A stretch of DNA of 64,000 bases, from assembly GCA_943737045.1 (NCBI GenBank), contig CALSFV010000514.1:1-64000 (forward strand). Reading direction: 5' to 3'. Below are positions 11,176-24,389 of the stretch, one piece after another (positions within the stretch are counted from its first letter, which is position 1; every line of letters begins with the position of its first letter). The DNA is from Parapristionchus giblindavisi. Lineage: Eukaryota; Nematoda; Chromadorea; Rhabditida; Diplogasteridae. The notes beneath the pieces are model-generated. The model did no database searches. It saw nothing but the letters and a program-made list of their open reading frames with translations, and was not told where the DNA came from. Both the position numbers and the translations under genes were made by a program.

Positions 11176-14100
11176 ATGGCTGAGCCTAGTTCTGGAGATT
11201 CAAGTGTGGATCTTCCACAGTTTATTCTTAATGAATTGGACAAGGGACAGGTTAGATTCTCTTCGTTGATAACGATCAATACTTAATTGGAATATAATAT
11301 AATTTATCATACATCGAAAGCTGAAGCACATTGATAATTGATATTCTTATTGTATCTCTAGGAACTCTCCTCACTCGAATTGGCCTCTCGTCTTGGTATT
11401 GACCATCAGAGAATCATTGGAGCTGTAAAGAGTCTACTCACATTCGACAATGTAATGTTTTGTTCATTAAACTCTCCTTCAATTCTGTATTATTTTTATA
11501 TGCACTATTCAACTTATATGTCTTTGTATGTTTTTTTATTAATGAAGTTGATGTTGATTTAGGTGATTTCAACTCGTGATGTAACTGATAAGAGATGGGA
11601 ATTGACAAAAGAAGGAGGAGAATTTGCTGATCATGGATCTGCCGAATATCGTGTATATGAAAAGATTGGAAAGGATGGAGTAGCTCAAGCTGATGTTATG
11701 GTATGAGAGACTGCTATAGTGGTCATTCATTGATTATATTGTATTTGTTTTAGAAGGAGTCATACGGTAAGGTGGGAGTGAGCAAAGCTCTTGCTGCTGG
11801 ATGGATTGCTGTTGATAAGAGTGGAGGAGCAGTTACTGTAGTCAGAAAGGTATACGGTATTATATAATTGGAAGATATCGATTGATTTATGATGTAGGTA
11901 GACTCTGTTGTTGATTCAGTTCGTGAACAACTTCAATCACTCAAAGTTGGAGACAATAAAAAGGTTATTATTATTATTCATACTTTGCATTATTGATCTT
12001 TATTAATGAAATACACGCAATTATTGATTTATAGGTTGATGACAAGGCACGAAATGAGTTGAAAAAGAGAAAACTCGTCTCGGAAGTGTAAGCTCGTCGT
12101 TGATTTATTGATTAACTATTATGTTATCATTACAGTACAATCAAGGCATTGATCATCTCGAAAGGATCTTCATTCACTACTACATTGGAGAAACCTGAAG
12201 CTGATCTTACACCTGAAATGATTGCATCGTATGTTTCAATCCATAGTATTACGATTATTCATTATTGATTCCGTAACATGCAAATCAATATTGAGTATTG
12301 ATTGATCATGGGAATATCAGATAGATTATGGAATGATTAGATGTTGATCATTGAAATGATTACTTTGGTTGTTATTGTAGTGGTTCATGGAAGACAACAT
12401 CATTCAAGAAGTATAACTTTGATGCTCTCGGAGTACAACCATCAAGTGGTCATCTACATCCACTCATGAAGGTTGTAATTTATAGTAATACTACTTATAA
12501 TAATATTAATAATATTAAGGTTCGTTCCGAGTTCCGTCAGATCTTCTTCCAAATGGGATTCACTGAGATGCCAACGAATCAGTCAGTTCATGATATTATT
12601 ATTCATAGGGTTACTGTAATGATATTGATTGTAGATATGTTGAATCATCGTTCTGGAACTTTGATGCACTCTTCCAACCTCAACAACATCCTGCTAGAGA
12701 TGCTCATGATACATTCTTCATCTCTGGTAATCATTATTTATTTATTTAAATATGGTTATATGATAGATGTGAGAATAGGACAATTTGGGTGATTAATAGC
12801 TTTATTTGTCCATTACGACATTTATTATCATTCTATACAATACTCATTATGAGTGGTGATCTACTTATCTGCTACATATCGATTGATCATCTCCTGTTCA
12901 GTTGAGGATACATCTTTCTTGTAGATGAACTCCTTCCTTCGAGCCTATCATGTATTGATTGATTACTGTAGTTTATTGATTGATATACCTTCTTATATAC
13001 TTCTAGTAATCGATCAAGTAGTTCATACGGTTGTTGTTGCATCAAGTCGCGTAGTCGGTCCTAGAAGAAGTAATCGATATAGATTGAGTTGACTACCGTA
13101 CTATACCTGAATCAGATCCTTTTGAGACCTCTCGTAGATTGTGAGAATACTAATGACTAGTTGTCGAAGATCCTAAATTGATAATATGAACAATATTATG
13201 AGTAATACATATAGTGAGTAGTAGAGATATTGCATTGTGACGATGAATTGGTTTGAACTAGTGACCAACCGAATGGGTTTAGATACGGTTTGAATAGATA
13301 GAACTAGATTGGATAGAAGAAATGAATGAATCATATGCTATAGAAGAATACTGACTCGTCAATATACAAGTAAGTAATATTAGATATGATCTTACTGGTT
13401 CTAATTGTGTTAGAAATCCTTCTAGACCAATGACTTGTGATTCATCCACGAGATCTATCAATATGATTATATTAATCATTATGTTTTTTTCATTGTTTAC
13501 TATTAGTACCTGGAATAGTAGTAGTACGAGGAGCACAATAAACAATCGATTGTATGGATATAATGATTGATATATTGATTAGTATAAGGGAACTCCTCAT
13601 GAGAGTCTAGTTATAATGAAGAAGATGAAGGAGATAGAAGAAGAGGTGAAGAGAATCCTGTAATTGTAGAAACATAACAGATAGTGCATAAGAGTAGATG
13701 CTATCTACAAATTGATTTAGAATGAGAAGAAGAGGAGGGAATGAATTGATGGAGAAGATGAAGTAGTAAATGATTACTTGAATATTATATCGCCAATAGT
13801 ATGCAAAGTTAATTTCATTGATTGATAAGGGGTTCATATGGTATTAAGTTGTAATCAATATTAGAGTAGCACTATAGGACAACAACATGAATGATACATT
13901 ATATGAATAGTGAAGATTATGGAGAACGAAAGATCAATGATTTGTGATCGAGTCAAAGGGAAAGAAATTAAAATATAACAAAAAAACATTTTATTAAATA
14001 TAAGATAGAATGTAACATGAATGTGATTGTTGGAGTAGAAATGAATAGATTGAGAGTGATCATACATAGATACAGAAGAGTTAAAATGAAAAAGGGAGAA

Positions 14101-17100
14101 GAGGAAGTTGAGGGGAGGGAGATGATAATCCTCTGATTGAACCTCTCAATCAATGTATGACATGGAGTATGAATAGAATTGGATGAAATGGATTAATGAA
14201 CTCATAGGATAGATTATTCATACACTCTACAGTTCATGTACACTCAAAGCAAGTTATAATGACATATTAAAGTGATCGTTTTTTGTTGTGAAGCAAGGAT
14301 ATCTTTGACTACTAGTGACGTTATTTATGAAATAATTTCAGAACCAGCTCTGAGTACAAAGTTCCCTGCTGAATATTTGGAGAAAGTGCGAGAAGTTCAT
14401 TCCAAAGGAGGATTTGGATCTGATGGGTAAGGAAAATCAATAAATTAATAGTCTGAATGATCTTGAATGATTTTGTTTACACTAACAATGAGCGATTTGT
14501 TACGAGTAGAAGTAAAGATCTTAGTACAAGTAGAGAATATTGGAGGAATGGAGAGATTGAGAGACGATTGTGATGAATGAAAGAGAAGAAGATCAATGAA
14601 TGTATAGTATAATAGTTTGAGTTGAATAGAATAGTAGTCATGATTGTGACCTGAAAGGTTTCAATGAGGGATACAATGGGAGATAGAAGAAGAAGAAGAA
14701 GTAATGAGAGTGATTGAAGATGAAGAACATGGTCATTGGTTGACAAACACGGTATTGAGTGTATAGTTGATGAAGTGATGGAGGATACAGATGGTACTCT
14801 CTTTCCCCATCTCTCTATTTCTATTTCTCTTCCTCACTCTCTCTCTCCCTCTCTAATCTCCCTGCGTTCTATCATCTAAAGAAAAGGAATAGCGACTAAG
14901 CTTTTTCTCATGTTTATTTGAGTGAAAGAAGAGTAGAGTAAGTTGTGAATGTGTTATATTGAACTATTGAGAATGAGAATAACTGTATGAGAAATATGGA
15001 AGAATATAGATACAATTGTAATATTTTCTTTCATTATTTTAATATGTTGATATATTTGATTGGCATAAGAATAATGGTGATATAGTTATATGAAGGTCAA
15101 TATGGTCAATGGAGCAATGAATGGTTTAGAGAAAGGACATAGGCGATTGGTTTTTGTGTTGTTGAAGAAAATGGTAGCAGATGGTGGTATGAGTAGTATA
15201 TGAAGAGATGAAAGGATGAAGGTATATGACAAGTGAAAGTGGTATATGCTATATCATTATATGTGTAGAAGGAAGGAAGTAGTTGATAGATGTTGTCACA
15301 CTCATCAAGTACTGTGACTCTTATTGAATAGAAGAGTGTGACCAATGATGAATGATCCACTTTGATATATCTATAAAGAACGATGAGTTTGTGTGATAGA
15401 AAAATGAAGATGATAGATGTGGGAATATGAAGAAGAGAACATTAAGTGACTTAACTATTGTATATACACATATCACTGCCAAATAATTTCAAAATACATG
15501 TAGTGTGAAAGTGTTGCCATTGTGTACCAATATTTATTGAGTGAAAGAAGTTATTGATCGGTTATACACTTAAAAGTGGACATGTCTAATAGTTTGCATG
15601 ATTCAGATACAATTATGATTGGAAATTGGAAGAAGCTCAGAAGAATGTGATGAGAACTCATACTACTGCTGTATCTGCACGACAATTGTATAAACTAGCT
15701 CAAGAGGTATGCTATTAATTGTTAGGAATACCGGATGGACCTTTGTTGTGTTTTACCTGAAATAGAACTTTGGCATACTGTAGGCGTATGAACCCCTTTC
15801 ATTTTGCCAAAGATGAGTTAATATTTTTCTATAAGAAAATTCTGTGTGCTTATGATGGTAAGGATTGAACTGCCTACCTTATGCCAATATTCTGTTCGAG
15901 GTTAAATGCACTACAAAGGTCCGTCCGGTTGATCTCGAGTGGTTGAATGCAAAACAGTTTTAAGTTACGTCGTAGCCACGTTAGGCAAATGTAACACCGC
16001 ATAAGCAGTTGGAGTATAACATTTAATTAGTAAGAACAACATGAGAATACTGTATGTAGATTGAGTAGATTGTATACATAGTGAATGATGTGCATTGTAT
16101 ATGAATCAAACATTTTCATAGCCTCATAATGCGATAATTGACCCACCATATATTGTTCATTTTCAGTCGCTTGATGCTAAAATAAGCTAAAATGATGATT
16201 TTAAAGTAACGAAAAAAATAACGAATGTTCTAAATCGACCCACCATATTTTGAAAATCGACCCACTTAATAAAAGTAACGACTTCCGAAAATGTATGATA
16301 TGAGTAATTATTGATTGATTTATTGAAGGGATTCAAATCATCTAAGATGTTCTCTATTGATCGAGTATTCAGAAATGAAACACTTGATGCTACTCATTTG
16401 GCTGAATTCCATCAGGTAGTATTTATGATTACAAACATCTTGTTTTATATATTTAACTAAAGATGAAACATGAAAATCGTCTTTAAAGTTGTTTATGTCA
16501 TGTAATTTATGTATTGATAACAATCTAACACATACCGTGGTTCATACTTCTTTTTGTTCAATGAATTATATCTTACTAGTCATGCGGTAAAGCAATACAT
16601 ATAGTTATTGAAGATGAATATCTTAATTTAAGGTAGAAGGAGTGATAGCTGAACGTAATCTTTCACTATCTCATGTTATGGGACTATTCAGAGAATTCTT
16701 CCGCAAATGTGGTACGATATTCATTAATTATTTGGCATTGTTTACTTATTTATCCTCAGTACATGCTTTAGCTTATGCGTCGTTACATTTGCCTTCCGTA
16801 CACGTTTGGAGTGTGTTGGGTCCCTAGATGAAAAAGCCTTATTTCCAATAGAACCACTTTAGATTACGGTAGCCAAACATTATTGATCGGCGCAAATGTA
16901 ACGACACATAAGATATTTAAATCTCGAAATATTGTTCGAATATTACGCTACGATTTTCTGGAAAAAAATCCTGATGGGATTTGTTTCAATAAGTTCGAAA
17001 GCTTACTGTATGAAATTAATACGACTTTTCAGGAATCGATAATCTACGTTTCAAGCCAACATACAATCCATACACTGAACCATCAATGGAGATCTTTGCA

Positions 17101-17614
17101 TATCATGAGGGATTACAGAAGGTACATTATATTGATAGTGTCATGTAGACGTCTCGATATTGATTGGATTAAATGATTATTTGATCGATTTATTGATTAT
17201 TAATTGTAGTGGGTAGAGATTGGTAATTCTGGAATGTTCCGTCCTGAGATGCTTCTCCCAATGGGACTTCCACCTGATGTTAATGTTGCTGGATATGGAT
17301 TATCACTTGAGAGGTATCATTATATCAACTAATGAATATAGTCGTACTTTGATCTATACCGATCCATTCTATTCTTTGATGTGTTCTTTTCATAATTGAG
17401 AAATGGGAGATAATTGTGTTTAGCCGGTGATTTCACCTTTCTTAAAGTGATAATGATGCATAATTCGATATCAATTATATGCTTTGTAATATTTGTTCTT
17501 TCCAGACCAACAATGATTCGTTATGGAATCGATAATATTCGTGATCTCTTCGGACCAAAGGTCAAATTGGATATGATCTACAGTAATCCTATCTGTCGAC
17601 TTGATAAGAAATAA
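11176..17614 (+). CDS. Phenylalanine--tRNA ligase alpha subunit, cytosolic
   Basis: Catalytic subunit of the cytosolic (alpha-beta)2 enzyme charging tRNA-Phe. Seventeen exons: 11176-11250, 11362-11451, 11563-11700, 11754-11849, 11898-11963, 12035-12087, 12136-12228, 12381-12471, 12520-12581, 12635-12726, 14342-14426, 15607-15706, 16329-16415, 16633-16711, 17033-17121, 17210-17313, 17506-17614; about 502 residues against 508 in human. The N-terminal winged-helix region includes [20 protein letters not shown]. The class II core shows motif 1 region [37 protein letters not shown], motif 2 around [20 protein letters not shown], the substrate pocket [15 protein letters not shown], and motif 3 around [15 protein letters not shown]. 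It ends NPICRLDKK. All splice sites are GT-AG. Intron 12727-14341 contains a complete minus-strand gene, and introns 15707-16328 and 16712-17032 contain small inverted-repeat elements. Confidence 0.97.
12861..13600 (-). CDS. Nested small secreted protein, function unknown
   Basis: A complete five-exon gene on the strand opposite its host intron: 13600-13510, 13454-13396, 13172-13107, 13060-12989, 12944-12861. The exons sum to 372 nt (123 residues plus stop) with every junction GT-AG and in phase, strong evidence of a real gene. The protein starts [18 protein letters not shown], a typical signal peptide, with likely cleavage after VYC or VYCA. The mature part is about 100 residues, charged and apparently helical ([48 protein letters not shown]), ends [10 protein letters not shown], and has no cysteine after the signal region. 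I recognise no family. It could be a secreted structural or signalling protein. Confidence 0.72.
15730..15929. mobile_element. 200-bp inverted-repeat element in a FARSA intron
   Basis: Left end ACCGGATGGACCTTTGTTGTG pairs with right end CACTACAAAGGTCCGTCCGGT, with two mismatches over about 20 bases. No coding capacity. A target duplication is not clear. MITE-like. Confidence 0.65.
16771..16912. repeat. Inverted repeat in a FARSA intron
   Basis: CTTATGCGTCGTTACATTTG at about 16772 is matched in inverse orientation by CAAATGTAACGACACATAAG at about 16893-16912. A third, degenerate inverse copy (GGCAAATGTAACACCGCATA) lies at 15984 in the previous long intron. Probably the ends of small, decayed non-autonomous elements. 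Confidence 0.5.
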
Positions 17615-18854
17615 TCTAGATATTTATCGATTGATTTTTTTCTTTAATATTGTTACCAATGGGGATTCATTCTGCTTCTTGTTTACTTTCCAAATATATC
17701 ATTTGTTCATTTATGCTATCAGTCTCGTTTTCTCCGGTTGTTATATTCTCTGATAGATTGATTGATATAGATATGGATGGGAGAATAAAGTATGTTATTC
17801 ATTTATCATTCTATTCAAGATAATCGCTTTCATTTTATTACATCATCAATTCTCTTCCTCGAAAGGAGAGAGATGTTGAAGTATAGACGATGAAGACTAG
17901 AAATAGAAAGACTGAAAAAGAAGTCGAAATGTTTCATTGAGAGTAGAGATACATAGTGCAATGTGCTTGTACTTTGAAAGAAGATGAAGAGATAGTGAAG
18001 GAAACGATGAGAGATAGAGAAAGAGAGATACAATGTACTAAGGAATGTCTCTCTAGACAAGATTATTGATTGGTAGATCATATCTCTATTCATCTATATA
18101 TAATTCGTTAGTACATCTGAATCTTCTTCTTCTTCTCTCCGTATATGTCCGTACCTCCATGTGTCCCCCTATCTCTCGGCCTTTTTTGCACTTTCTATGC
18201 ACTTTTCTCCCTCTGACTCTCTAACTACTCTCTCCACTTCATACACTCTCTCACTACTCTAACCGTCTCTACTCTCTTCATTCCCTATAATCTCTCGTCT
18301 CTTTCTCGTTGTCTCTTGTCTCTTCATTTATCTCTTCTCTTTTTCGTTCCCTCTAGAGTTCAATCTCCTTTTTCTCATATAGAAACCCTCAATATGATTG
18401 ACCTTTTATCTTTTTCAGTCTCGAAATCGTTGTTTTCATTAAACAAACAATTGAAACATTATCCTCCATCTATCTTTTCATCAAATAAATCGATAAAAAC
18501 AACTTCCACTATAAATCAATTCTATAAGCTAACTAGATGTAATTGTAGTAAGCTATCTTCCTCTTCCTGAAACTCTATTATGTGTTTATATTCCTGTAAG
18601 TCTACAGTAATCTCATAGATATCGTACCACTCACTACCGTATCTCTACGGGTTACGATACCAGCAAGAAGGAAATATTACCAGTTAGTAAGATGACGTCA
18701 TAAAGTACACCTCCTTCCCCGTCCCTTCGTACTCTATTTATCTCTCTCTGTGTAGTTCCTTCCCACTTTTTGGAAGAGTTGAAGAATAGCCCAAGTTGCA
18801 CTTTGCCTAGCACATCCTTACACAACATTCTCTATCTATTACCCCCTCCAGTCT

Positions 18855-19140
18855 TTCTCCTCGCTCTCCCTCTCCCTCTCCCTCTCCCTCTCCCTCTCCC
18901 TCTCCCTCTCCCTTACTTTGCACTCTTTAACCCCCTCGCATCTCTCTTCTATTTCCTTTCCTCTGTTCCCTTCTCCCTCTCCTTTCCTTATTTTGCACTC
19001 TTTAACCCCCTCGCTGCTCTCTTCTCTCTTCTCTCTCCCTCTTCCTCTCCTTCTCCCTCCCTCTCTCCCTCTCCTTTTCCCTCTCCCTCTCCTTCTCCCT
19101 CTCCCTCTCCTTCTTCCTCTCCCTCTCCCTCTCCCCCCTC
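18855..19140. repeat. CT-rich microsatellite block
   Basis: Arrays of CCCTCT, CTTCTC and CCTCTC units, interrupted once by two near-identical segments containing TTTTGCACTCTTTAACCCCC. Pyrimidine only on the plus strand. Confidence 0.85.
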
Positions 19141-20539
19141 AGTGCTTCTCTCCTCCCCATCAGTTCTTGCACTACTCATGATACAGAGTGGCACTTTTTC
19201 TCCGCCCTCATTCTCCTCTCCCTCTCCCTTTTGCTCTCCCTCTCCCTCTATAACTTATCCACTCCTTCTATCCCCCCTTCAACCTTCTAATAGAAGTCGT
19301 CTTTGTTCATCAACGTCAGAATCCTACCCTTGTAATCAATCAATAAATTCATTCTAATCAATCAATATAATCATTTCAATCAATCTTTCTCATCTCTCTA
19401 TTATCTCTTCCCTATTCCTTTCATTATGAATAATGCAATTAGAAAATCGATAATAGTTTCAATGACATCTCTTTTTGTCTGTCGATCTATGCCCTTTTAA
19501 GATTTCCTATAGAGCTTGAAAACTAAATTTTTAAAATCAATAAAAAATAAATCGATAACAATTCGTCATTAATAATTTAAAGTAATCCTTTTAATCCGTT
19601 GTTTGTATTTTAGTCAATCTAAATTAATCAGTAATTCAAGATATCAGAATTATTCGAAGATAACTTCAAATTATCAGATCAAAGATTAAATCAAGTAAGA
19701 AAGATCAAAGATCAATTATAGTTTCCTCATCTTCTATTCTTCTATTCTTCTTTTCATTCTCATTCCTAATATATACCAATTTATCACACCCCTCTCTTAT
19801 TTTCTTCAGTTCATCTTCCAATCTCTCTCCCTCTCCCTTTTGGATCTCTCCCTCTCCCTTTTGGATCTCTATCTCTCCCTCTTGGGTCTCTCCCTCTCCA
19901 TTCCATTTCCATCTATTCCATCCAACTACAGTAATCTTCTATCCATTCTATCTCTTCTCTTATAATGAATGACATTCAATCAATCTCTTCATCACTCTTT
20001 CTATTCTTCTATCTACCGTACCCCTTAGAAGGACTACAACCTACAGTACTCGTATCCATATGTGGGCAATCTTTGTCGCTGGAAACTGAAATCGGGTGGG
20101 TCGGTCTCGAAAAATTTCATTTTCGAGTGAATTTCGCATAAATCGTTTTCATTTTTTGAGCGGATTTTGGCTAAACCGGGCGGGTTGGGTGCCGAAATCG
20201 GATGAGTCTTGTCGCTAGCGGCAATGCCGCCCACGTATACGCAAACTTTTGCTGGGATCCCACTGGGAGAAAAAACGAGAGTATCCTCGAATCTAATAGA
20301 GATACCATCTATTGCCTAACTCCCATAAGCTTGTGTAGAGTCTTTCTTTTTGTACCTACCGTAACCTATGTTACCATAATCAGTAGCTCTCAAATTCTAC
20401 CGTATTCCATTGGTCCTCCTCCTCTCTGAAGTTGGATTAAGTCTTCATCTCTCTCTCATTCTCCTCTTCCTCTTCTATTTCTCCATTGCACTTTCATCCA
20501 TCAGGAGCCAGTCCGTGCCATGTTTCTTTAAGAGTACGA

Positions 20540-20652
20540 AAGAGGAGGAGGGGAGGAGTAAGGGAGAGGGAGAGGAGGAGGGGAGGAGTAAGGGAGAGGG
20601 AGAGGGAGGAGGAGAGGGAGAAGGGTAGAAGGAGAGGGAGAGGGAGAGAAAA
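20540..20652. repeat. GA-rich tract with 30-36-bp duplications
   Basis: Purine-only tract in which GGAGGGGAGGAGTAAGGGAG is repeated, followed by GAGAGG hexamers. Confidence 0.8.
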
Positions 20653-22623
20653 TGGAAGGCCTGAAAAGTTATAGTGAATATACTGCTCATTTTACTTCTA
20701 TCAGTTTTGACTCTTACAATGAATCATTCCACTATTGAATAATATCATAGTTCTAATTATATTATAGTATATCCATATATACTTATTCTCCTCCTCTACT
20801 TCGTCTCTCTTCATATACCACACTCTCTCATTCACTCTCACACTACCGTATACTATTGATGGAAAGAGGCGAGTCTCTCCCTCTCTCTCTATGCAGTGAA
20901 GAGTATAGAGTAGAAGGAGATGGAGATGGAGAGGGAGGAAGATGGAGAGGGAGGGGGAGGGAGACTAAGAGGGAGAAGGAGAGATAGATAGCTTCCTTGT
21001 TCTTTTTTCTTAATTCATTCCTCAGATTGAAACGAACGATGAACGGATGAAAAGAAGAAGAGAAACGAGAACCTGAATGAGTCTTTGTCTCTCTCTCCCT
21101 CTCCCTTTCCTCTTCTCTCCCTCTCCCTTTCCTCCTCTCTCCCTCTCCCTTCCTCTCACCTCTCCATCATCTCCCTCGGGGCTAATAGACTCCCTCCCAT
21201 ATCGATTTCCCCTCCTTTCCTCTAAACTACGGTATCTATTGTCATCTATTCAATAACTACAGTATCTATCATTATCTTTTCTCAACTTATCTATTCTACA
21301 GTATGATATGTGACGTCTCTCTCATCATATCGATTGAATTGATCTTTCCTCAATCATATCGATTGATTGAAAGAGAGAGGACATTCCATCTCTCCCTATC
21401 CCTCTTTGCAAACCAAATTGGAGTGAGAGAGGATACAAATGAAGAGAGTGCAGACAGTTAGAGAGAGAAGGATGAGAGAGTAGGGGAATCAGAGAGAGTG
21501 TAGAGATAGAGAGAGAGTAGGGGAATCAGAGAGAGTGTAGAGATAGAGAGAGAGAAAGAGATGCAATGGGAATAATGAGGACGGACGCACCACATTCAAA
21601 AAAACGAAAGATGCGAAAATGCACGTAGCACACCGCGGAGAGTGTGAGAGATACTGTAGCTTCTTACGATTACTGTAGCCATGGTATACTGTAAAAGTGA
21701 CTATCAGACTATATCTAGTGTCGGAGTAGTTCATAAGACATATATTGATTAATGATATTATGAATTTTATATTATCACCAAGGCATACATTTTAGACGAA
21801 TTATTAATCTAATTTGGTTATTAATAATTCTATTTTGTTCTATATTCGATCAATATATGCTTCTGGTTCCTCTTTCTCCATTTCCATTGCACTTTTAACC
21901 CATTCTCATCTTCTTCTTCTTCTTCTCTAAATCGATGAGACTCGTGCCATGCAAAAAACGACTAGAAGATGAAGGAGAAAGGGGGAGGAGTCTAGTCAAG
22001 GTTGTGAGAGACTATGGGAAACCATGAGAGTATAGAGAAAGAGAGAGGGAGAGGGAGAGGGAGAGGGAGAAGGAGAGGGAGAGGGAGGAAAGACTGACTA
22101 GTGTACCCTCTCTCTCTTGTACCATTCATTGAAATAGAAGAAAGGAGACGAGTCTTCTATCTAAAGGGGTGAGATTACTGTATTCTCTTCTCTCTCATCT
22201 TTCTATTGGCTATCACTCTTGTTTTGACCCAATGACCATTCTTACCGTACTCTACTCTTTCTCTCTCTCTCTGTCTCTTTTATCGATTGACTTTCATCAC
22301 AAGTTCATATTCATTATCGATCGATTCTATCTCTCTTCTCAAAGACTGACGACGTTCGTCTATGGCAACGTCGTCTCTGGAATCTCTCCCTCTCCTTCCA
22401 GACTTTCTCCCTCTCCCTCTAGGACCTATCTCTCCCTCTCCCTCTAGGACCTATCTCTCCCTCTCCCTCTAGGACCTATCCCTCCCTCTCCCTTTCATTA
22501 ATCTCCTCTATCCATCCAGACTCCTCCTTCTTCTATTCTCAGTAGATAGTAGAGGTAGTGTAGAAGTCGGTGATTATTCCCATATATTTCACGTCTTCAC
22601 TCTGCCTTCACCATCTAAGAGAT

Positions 22624-23370
22624 TGTCCCATCATCACTCCGCCCCTTCCTATGTCCCATCCTCACTCCGCTCCCCCTCCCTTGTCCCTTCCTCACTCCGA
22701 TCCTCCACAAATGTCCCATCCTCACTCCGCTCCACCTTCCATGTCCCATCCTCACTCCGATCCTCCACAAATGTCCCATCCTCACTCCGCTCCCCCTCCC
22801 TTGTCCCTTCCTCACTCCGATCCTCCACAAATGTCCCATCCTCACTCCGCTCCCCCTCCCTTGTCCCTTCCTCACTCCGATCCTCCACAAATGTCCCATC
22901 CTCACTCCGCTCCCCCTCCCTTGTCCCTTCCTCACTCCGATCCTCCACAAATGTCCCATCCTCACTCCGCTCCCCCTCCCTTGTCCCTTCCTCACTCCGA
23001 TCCTCCACAAATGTCCCATCCTCACTCCGCTCCCCCTCCCTTGTCCCTTCCTCACTCCGATCCTCCACAAATGTCCCATCCTCACTCCGCTCCCCCTCCC
23101 TTGTCCCTTCCTCACTCCGATCCTCCACAAATGTCCCATCCTCACTCCGCTCCCCCTCCCTTGTCCCTTCCTCACTCCGATCCTCCACAAATGTCCCATC
23201 CTCACTCCGCTCCCCCTCCCTTGTCCCTTCCTCACTCCGATCCTCCACAAATGTCCCATCCTCACTCCGCTCCCCCTCCCTTGTCCCTTCCTCACTCCGA
23301 TCCTCCACAAATGTCCCATCCTCACTCCGCTTCACCTCCCATGTCCCATCCTCACTCCGCTCCCTTCAAC
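22624..23370. repeat. 60-bp satellite (about 12 copies, 30-bp substructure)
   Basis: Near-perfect tandem array with a 60-bp period. Each unit has two related 30-bp halves, one containing ATGTCCCATCCTCACTCCGC and one containing TTGTCCCTTCCTCACTCCGA. The central units are identical base for base. Because 60 is a multiple of three, several frames on both strands stay open for more than 220 codons; these are not evidence of a gene. The unit ends differ slightly at both array edges (GCCCCTTCCT, GCTTCACCTC), as expected for unequal crossing-over. Confidence 0.95.
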
Positions 23371-24389
23371 TCCACTCGATGGCAGAGGTAGAATTGAAAA
23401 CCCGAGTAGTATTGATTGTTATCGGTCAATTCATTCTACCTCCACTGTCCAAGTGAGTTATTCATTCTCCCATATCAATATGGGAGATCCCCCCTCTCAT
23501 CTTCCAAACCAATCAATAATACACATTCCAACCAGTCGATAATCCCTTTCATCAATCGATACTTCTTCTCACATACTTCCAATCAATCGATAATCAATCA
23601 ATACTCATCCTTCATCAACTCTCGATCATTCTCAATCGTACAGTAGAGGTAGAATTGAAAGAACTGATGAGAATAATCAATACCATCGGATCTATCATTC
23701 TAGCTCCACTGTCAGAGATATCGATCGATATTCGACCCTCCCCCCGACTTAACAGTACCCCTAGTCTTCCCTTCAAGAATAGTCTACCGTAATCTCTACA
23801 GAATAATAAAAAAAGATGATCGGTGAGTGTTTTAATAGTTGATGAATAGAAGAAGAATATGATGTACGTGCAGGAAGATGGGACTACTTTTTGTTGAAAG
23901 AGGAGCTAATCAACAAAAAAGATATAGAGAAGAGAGAATTGAGATAGACTTGATAAAGGAAAGGCAGACATATAAAAAGTCTAGTCTCTCTCTCTCTCTC
24001 TGTTCAATGGAAATAAGCAAAGATAGAGAAGGAATAGAACGATGAAGTCTATTCATGATGATATCTCAATGGGATACTGTAGATTATAGATAAAGATCAA
24101 AGATCAATCTTTCGTTTAGTCATACGATGATATGGTTGAATAGTTCAATACTATAAGATAGATCACTTTATAACAATTTTCAAAAACTCAAACGATTGAA
24201 GAAAACAAAGAAAAGGAAGAACAAGTAACGAAAGATTCATTAATATTATAAAACATCTTTACTAATCTTTTCAAATCTTCTTGAAAATAAAAACTTCTAA
24301 ATGAATTATCCATATATGTAGGCAAAGAAGAACTATGATACAGAGAGTACATAGGTTATCGATTCATATCAAATCAATCGATATTTCTC

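Larger units (their letters stand above)
17615..24389. other. 6.8-kb gene-poor region of low-complexity tracts
   Basis: No gene supported. The region contains CT-rich tracts (about 18120-19330, including a duplicated segment with TTTGCACTCTTTAACCCCCT at about 18918 and 18995), pyrimidine tracts at 19820-19900, 21090-21170 and 22385-22495, purine tracts at about 20540-20650, 20910-20990, 21360-21570 and 22020-22090, a 60-bp satellite, and many short TACTGTAG / TACCGTA motifs. Long open frames here are repeat translations (poly Pro-Leu-Ser) that open in several frames and both strands. Confidence 0.6.

Noticed and set aside
18770..19357. 195-codon Pro/Leu/Ser-rich open frame
   Set aside because: Translation of a CT microsatellite, open in more than one frame; not a gene.
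20050..20245. Possible small inverted-repeat element (ATGTGGGCAAT ... GCCGCCCACGTAT)
   Set aside because: Only about eight bases pair at the ends and no target duplication is visible; too weak to call.
22624..23370. CRISPR-like array
   Set aside because: Repeats are contiguous with no variable spacers, and the genome is eukaryotic; it is a simple satellite.
22570..23456. Four overlapping open frames of 228-277 codons on both strands
   Set aside because: All arise from the 60-bp satellite whose length is a multiple of three; no selection signal.
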